64,000 nt of DNA from NCBI RefSeq assembly GCF_020178975.1, contig NZ_JAHXBU010000039.1, positions 1 through 64,000 of the forward strand. The letters run 5' to 3'. Within the stretch, counting starts at the first letter, position 1. The number at the start of each line of letters is the position of its first letter. The stretch comes from Cesiribacter sp. SM1. Its GTDB lineage: Bacteria; Bacteroidota; Bacteroidia; Cytophagales; Cyclobacteriaceae. Below the pieces are notes generated by a model. That model was not told the origin of the DNA and searched no databases. It worked only from the letters and a program-made list of their open reading frames with translations. Below, piece after piece: positions 60,276 through 64,000 of the stretch. The position numbers were made by a program, and so were the translations under genes.

Positions 60276-61841
60276 TTAAGGGTTGCTTTGGGCGGGCGCT
60301 TTGTCTACAACTGGGCGGCCATCGCGGTTGGCAAGCTCCCAGGCGGTGTAAAACACCAGCTGCGCACGCTTTTGCAGGGCATCAAATTCTATTTTATCTA
60401 TGGTATCGCTTGGCTTGTGGTAATCGGCATGTACGCCATTAAAATAAAAGATTACCGGGATACCATTCTTCGCGAAGTTCCAGTGGTCGGAGCGGTAGTA
60501 GATCCGGTCGGGATGGTTTTCGTCGTTGTAGGTGTAATCCAGCTTAAGATTGGTGTAGGTTGTATTGGTGCGTTCGCTGATGTCGTGCAGCTCGGTAGAA
60601 AGGCGGTTTGAGCCTACCAGGTACACATAATCAGGGTTGCCTTCGTGCTGCGGGTCTATGCGGCCAATCATGTCGATGTTAAGGTTTACCACTGTATTCT
60701 TCAGCGGGAATATGGGGTTGGCAGCGTAGTACTCAGAGCCCAGCAGCCCTTTTTCCTCACCTGTTACCAGCATAAACAAGATGCTGCGGCGCGGACCTTT
60801 ACCCTCTTTTTTCGCCTGCACAAATGCTTCTGCCAGCTCCATAACAGCAGAGGTACCGGAGCCATCATCGTCGGCACCGTTATTGATGTGCTCGCCATCA
60901 CGGCCAATATGGTCGTAGTGAGCAGTGATCACCAGCAGCTCATCTTTCTTATCGCCACCTTCCAGGTAACCCAGCACGTTCTCCGACATTACGGTATCGA
61001 GCTCATGCGTTAGCTGAAAGCTTAGGGCTGCAGGCTTTTGCTTAGCCAGTTTTTTATTCCCGGCTTCCTGCGCAGCCTCCTGCAGCTTCTGAAAAGAGGT
61101 GCCCATGATGTTGGCAGCTGCCTCGGGAGAGATGAAAAATGCGCCTGTTGCTATGTTTTCCTGTGCCACTGCCATATCGGGACGCTGCAGGCGCAGGGTA
61201 GGATGGCTTTCCATTCGTTCCCTGAGGTTCTGCACCAGCGCCTGATGCGCTGCCTGTGTTGCTGCCGCAACAAAGAAAACGGCATGAGCACCTTTTTTAC
61301 GTGCACGGGCAGAAAGTCCGCGGTACTTGGTCCAGTCGTCGGTCAGGATCAGAACAGCCTTATCTTTTACATTTATTTTCTCATAATCCTGCTCTTCTCC
61401 CTTACCCGCAAACACCAGGCTTACTGTTTTTTCAGCATTGGTGTGGCCGGAGCCCATGTACACAATATCTTCGTAGTTTTTGTAGGTCTGCCCCCTGGCC
61501 TTTACATAGATATTACCAGGCTTGCCTGAAAAGAGCACTACCTTTTGTAAGTAGCCGTTGCCCTGGTCTTTTACCGGCCCCTGCAGCCCCAGTTCTTCAA
61601 AGTGGTGCTGAATAAAAGCTGCAGCCATTTTCTGTCCGCGCTCACCGGTTTCTCTGCCTTCCAGTGCATCTGAAGCCAATACCGATAAATAATCGTGTAA
61701 ATCTTCTTTTGTAATGGTAGCTGCATATTTTTCAGCACCTTTTTCAGCATTTACCGCTGTTTGTGCCTGGGCCTGCATTACAAACAATGCTAACATCAGG
61801 CCTGCTAAAGTCCTCTTCATCATATCTTTTATCTTGATCAT
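60276..61841 (-). CDS. M28-family zinc aminopeptidase with PA domain, secreted
   Basis: A 521-residue exported peptidase. The signal peptide is TLAGLMLALFVMQAQAQ. A PA-type domain lies near residues 115-230. The two-zinc catalytic domain has TAHYDHIG (about 305), NNGADDDGSGT (about 322), GEEKGLLGSEYY (about 362), NIDMIGRID and HADYHKPSDT. All five usual zinc ligands and the catalytic Glu can be placed. It should remove N-terminal residues from peptides in the periplasm or outside. ATG 61841 is used. ATG 61823 would give a more compact signal peptide, and the TTG further out is rejected. Confidence 0.93.
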   Translation of the reverse strand: MIKIKDMMKRTLAGLMLALFVMQAQAQTAVNAEKGAEKYAATITKEDLHDYLSVLASDALEGRETGERGQKMAAAFIQHHFEELGLQGPVKDQGNGYLQKVVLFSGKPGNIYVKARGQTYKNYEDIVYMGSGHTNAEKTVSLVFAGKGEEQDYEKINVKDKAVLILTDDWTKYRGLSARARKKGAHAVFFVAAATQAAHQALVQNLRERMESHPTLRLQRPDMAVAQENIATGAFFISPEAAANIMGTSFQKLQEAAQEAGNKKLAKQKPAALSFQLTHELDTVMSENVLGYLEGGDKKDELLVITAHYDHIGRDGEHINNGADDDGSGTSAVMELAEAFVQAKKEGKGPRRSILFMLVTGEEKGLLGSEYYAANPIFPLKNTVVNLNIDMIGRIDPQHEGNPDYVYLVGSNRLSTELHDISERTNTTYTNLKLDYTYNDENHPDRIYYRSDHWNFAKNGIPVIFYFNGVHADYHKPSDTIDKIEFDALQKRAQLVFYTAWELANRDGRPVVDKAPAQSNP

Positions 61842-61938
61842 CAATCTATTAACCCTAAAAAATACTAATCCATTCCCGCAGCAGGCACAGCCTAAGGCAT
61901 TCTTTTACAACGGCTGTCAGAGGGCTGCGGAAAAAATT

Positions 61939-62148
61939 CTATGCTTTCTTCAGAAATTCTGTTTTCAGCACCACCTGGCTTTTGCCAATGCGGCATTCTA
62001 CCTCCTGCTCGTTATCTGTGAGGCGAATATTCTTGATTACATTACCCCGTTTTAGGGTGGTAGGCATTCCTTTTACTTTCAGGTCTTTGATTACGTGCAC
62101 AGAATCGCCATCGCTGAGCAGGTTTCCGTTGCTGTCTTTTACTTCCAT
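61939..62148 (-). CDS. PhnA/YjdM-like protein lacking the zinc ribbon
   Basis: A 69-residue protein equal to the C-terminal domain of PhnA (YjdM). The core VKDSNGNLLSDGDSVHVIKD, the LKRGNVIKNIRLTD stretch and the end VVLKTEFLKK are clear. The usual N-terminal Cys4 zinc ribbon is missing, and no frame upstream supplies it. Despite the old name it is not a phosphonate enzyme of known function. It sits alone between the peptidase and transporter genes. Confidence 0.88.
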   Translation of the reverse strand: MEVKDSNGNLLSDGDSVHVIKDLKVKGMPTTLKRGNVIKNIRLTDNEQEVECRIGKSQVVLKTEFLKKA

Positions 62149-62320
62149 AAATTTTCGCCTGGCTTATTTAAATTTTGCCCAATATCGGCTTTTGCTTTTG
62201 ATTTAACCAATGCGAAACAAATAGCCGCTGCTAAATACCTGGCCAAGCCAGCTCACCTCAGGAGCAGCCAGGGCCAGCTTAATGCTGCAGGCTGCACGCT
62301 GGCAGTGCTTTATAGTACAG

Positions 62321-63307
62321 TTACAGGCCGGTTTTTTTCCCGTAGCGCCCTGCAATGGTGCTGATGATGATGATTTGAATGGCATGAAAAAGCATCAGCG
62401 GTAACAGAATAAGCCCAACAGCAGCCGAGTTGCCAAACAGGATTTTCGAAAAGACTGTGCCATGCACCAGCGATTTCTTTGAGCCGCAGAACAGGGCCGT
62501 AATCTTATCTTCCAGGCTAAACGACAGCAGGGTGGTGATCCAGTACACCACTCCATAAACAGCAAAAAACAGCGCCAGCACCAGCAGCACAATCACCACC
62601 AGGTCTGCAGCACCAATGGCGGAGAAAGCGCCTCCGGCAAAGGATTCTGCAAAGCTTTTATAAACGATCAGCAGGATAACGGCCCGATCGAAAAGGCTTA
62701 GCTCTTTGCTGTATTTAACGGCCAGCCAGTGCCCCTTGCGCTGCATCAGGATTCCCAATACCACAGGCAAAAGGATTTCAAGGAGCAGCTTGCCATAGAT
62801 TTGTGTAAAATCGAATGCGCCCTCTTCCTGGCTTTGCAGAAACAGGCCCATCCAGAGCGGCGTGAGCACAATGCCTATGATGCCCGAAATACTGGCGTTA
62901 AAAATAGCAGCCGGTATGTTGCCTTTCGCAATGGAAACCATTACCACCGAAGAGGAAACGGTAGAAGGCAGTGCCGCCAGAAAAAACATTGAGAGCCAGA
63001 TGGTCTCCTGCTGCTCGCCCTGCAGAAAAGGATGAAAGAGGAGCACCAGCAGGGGGAAGATCAGGAAGGTAGTGCTCTGGATCACCAGGTGGAGCTTCCA
63101 GTTCTTCAGCCCCAGCTTAATCTTCTCGGGGCTTAGCTTCAGGCCATAAAAGAAAAAGATAAGCGAAACACCAATACTGCTGATGGTATCCAGTGGAATG
63201 GGGCTATCATCAGAACCAAAACCGGGAAAGAGATAGGCAAGCAAAACTGTACACAGGATTGCCAGTACAAAGCGATCTATTTTTACAAAGCTAAATATTG
63301 ATTTCAC
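62321..63307 (-). CDS. Bile acid:sodium symporter-like (SBF-like, YfeH-type) transporter
   Basis: A 328-residue inner-membrane protein with nine to ten transmembrane helices. The family crossover motifs are present: ISSIGVSLIFFFYGLKLSPE near residue 43, FFLAALPSTVSSSVVMVSIA near 107 and ALFCGSKKSLVHGTVFSKIL near 268. This is the SBF-like CPA family rather than the animal bile acid carriers, and the substrate is unknown. The start codon is GTG at 63307 (MKSIFSFVKIDRF), since no ATG fits upstream. Confidence 0.92.
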   Translation of the reverse strand: MKSIFSFVKIDRFVLAILCTVLLAYLFPGFGSDDSPIPLDTISSIGVSLIFFFYGLKLSPEKIKLGLKNWKLHLVIQSTTFLIFPLLVLLFHPFLQGEQQETIWLSMFFLAALPSTVSSSVVMVSIAKGNIPAAIFNASISGIIGIVLTPLWMGLFLQSQEEGAFDFTQIYGKLLLEILLPVVLGILMQRKGHWLAVKYSKELSLFDRAVILLIVYKSFAESFAGGAFSAIGAADLVVIVLLVLALFFAVYGVVYWITTLLSFSLEDKITALFCGSKKSLVHGTVFSKILFGNSAAVGLILLPLMLFHAIQIIIISTIAGRYGKKTGL

Positions 63308-63467
63308 GCGCGCTACCTTTTAGCTGCAGGCAGCCAAAGCGCTCCCTGATGATTTTTAGCGAAGGTAGGTCCGCAGCAGGCAAATTTGCAAGCTACTGCA
63401 CAGAGCAGAAAAGTAGTTTGTATTTGAAAGCAGGCACTACAAGCCTACTCCAGAAGTTAGTTTGCGC

Positions 63468-64000
63468 TTACCTGGTTCTTATCCCCAGCCTTATGCCTGC
63501 ATCCAAAATTCGGCCCGGGTTATTCTCACGCTGCACCAGCAGAACACCATGCAGGTTCATATAGGGGTTTAACTGCAGGTATATACTATTGAAGAGAGAC
63601 AGCTCTCCGCCAATACCGAAGCCTACACCTGCCCCGCTCTGGCTGTTTAAGTTCCTGCTGCTGTCCACCCCCATGTTGTTGCTTAGATCTATATCTGCCA
63701 TCAGTCCCCCATTGATAAAGAAGTAAGGGGAAATGTTATAGCGTAGAAAAGCTGGCAGGTAGAGCAGGTGAATATCGTATTGTGTAGTGATTTGAGGTAT
63801 ACCGGGATAAAAGGCCGAGGTTTCCGTAAGCTTGCTGTAGTGGTAGAAAATTCCGGTTTCAAACTTTACTTTCTCTCCTATTTGCCGGTAGTAATGAGCG
63901 CCAAGCTCAAAATTCCTTTCCAGGTCCAGATCTGGTCCTCCCTCCAGGTTTGATCCTGCTACTATTGCACTACCAGCCCCCGCCATTACACCAAAGCTAT
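63468..64000 (-). CDS. Outer membrane beta-barrel protein, N-terminus outside window
   Basis: At least 177 residues in a frame that stays open to the window edge, so the start lies to the right. Alternating strands (FETGIFYHYSKLTETSAFYP, YDIHLLYLPAFLRYNIS) and the Gly-rich barrel turn SGAGVGFGIGGELSL match the small porin-like barrels common in Bacteroidota. The C-terminal strand ends in GIRLGIRTR. The Met at 63986 is probably internal. No function can be assigned. Confidence 0.8.
   Translation of the reverse strand, partial: SFGVMAGAGSAIVAGSNLEGGPDLDLERNFELGAHYYRQIGEKVKFETGIFYHYSKLTETSAFYPGIPQITTQYDIHLLYLPAFLRYNISPYFFINGGLMADIDLSNNMGVDSSRNLNSQSGAGVGFGIGGELSLFNSIYLQLNPYMNLHGVLLVQRENNPGRILDAGIRLGIRTR

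Overview
The window looks like a chromosomal segment of a Bacteroidota bacterium, most likely order Cytophagales. The signs are a type IX secretion C-terminal sorting domain, a TonB receptor with a carboxypeptidase-like N-terminal domain, DUF4625 lipoproteins, several outer-membrane barrels and many lipoboxes. Promoters also fit the Bacteroidota form (TTG, 19-20 nt, TAnnTTTG) rather than -35/-10 boxes. No rRNA, tRNA, CRISPR array or prophage was seen. Several start codons were moved inward from TTG positions to the first credible ATG.

Layout. 1-684: end of an IS630 element lying in a decayed IS982 transposase. 792-8156 (-): a 2454-residue secreted T9SS protein made of NHL, HYR-like and W-N-G-S-S-W repeats. 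8761-15117 (-): gamma-glutamyltransferase, then a GHMP sugar kinase fused to a UDPGP-type pyrophosphorylase, preceded by a GalU-like nucleotidyltransferase; these last two form a probable sugar-activation pair. 15425-22003 (+): TetR-TolC-adaptor-RND efflux operon. 22046-23380: small membrane protein, then a REP-associated tyrosine transposase among REP hairpins, one of them inside its own coding sequence. 23438-29843 (-): a second TetR-TolC-adaptor-RND operon of another pump class. 30212-33457 (-): secreted protein and a TetR-controlled ABC-2 exporter.

33747-43407 (+): YjdF-like membrane protein, KptA, and a glycogen-to-trehalose operon (GlgX, TreZ, and TreY fused to MalQ). 43531-46477 (-): low-GC barrel protein, serine hydrolase with a C-terminal cysteine ribbon, HTH-DUF4870 protein. 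46677-48661 (+): BlaI repressor and an M56/BlaR1-type peptidase that carries BamA-like POTRA domains, behind three phased operator dyads. 49194-54653 (+): a start-codon-spanning palindrome, small Cys/His membrane protein, TonB receptor and three histidine-rich DUF4625 lipoproteins, read here as a metal-related uptake locus. 54684-64000: mostly housekeeping or unknown genes (DUF2339, helical-repeat protein, DUF1080, M28 peptidase, PhnA-like protein, SBF-like transporter, partial barrel).

Functional themes are export (three TetR-regulated exporters in about 18 kb), nucleotide-sugar and storage-glucan metabolism, and envelope sensing or uptake. The most unusual items are the kinase-pyrophosphorylase fusion, the M56-POTRA sensor with its triple operator, the transposase gene carrying its own REP, a MITE-like repeat family whose ends resemble the flank of the IS982 remnant, and beta-propellers nested inside HYR-like domains.
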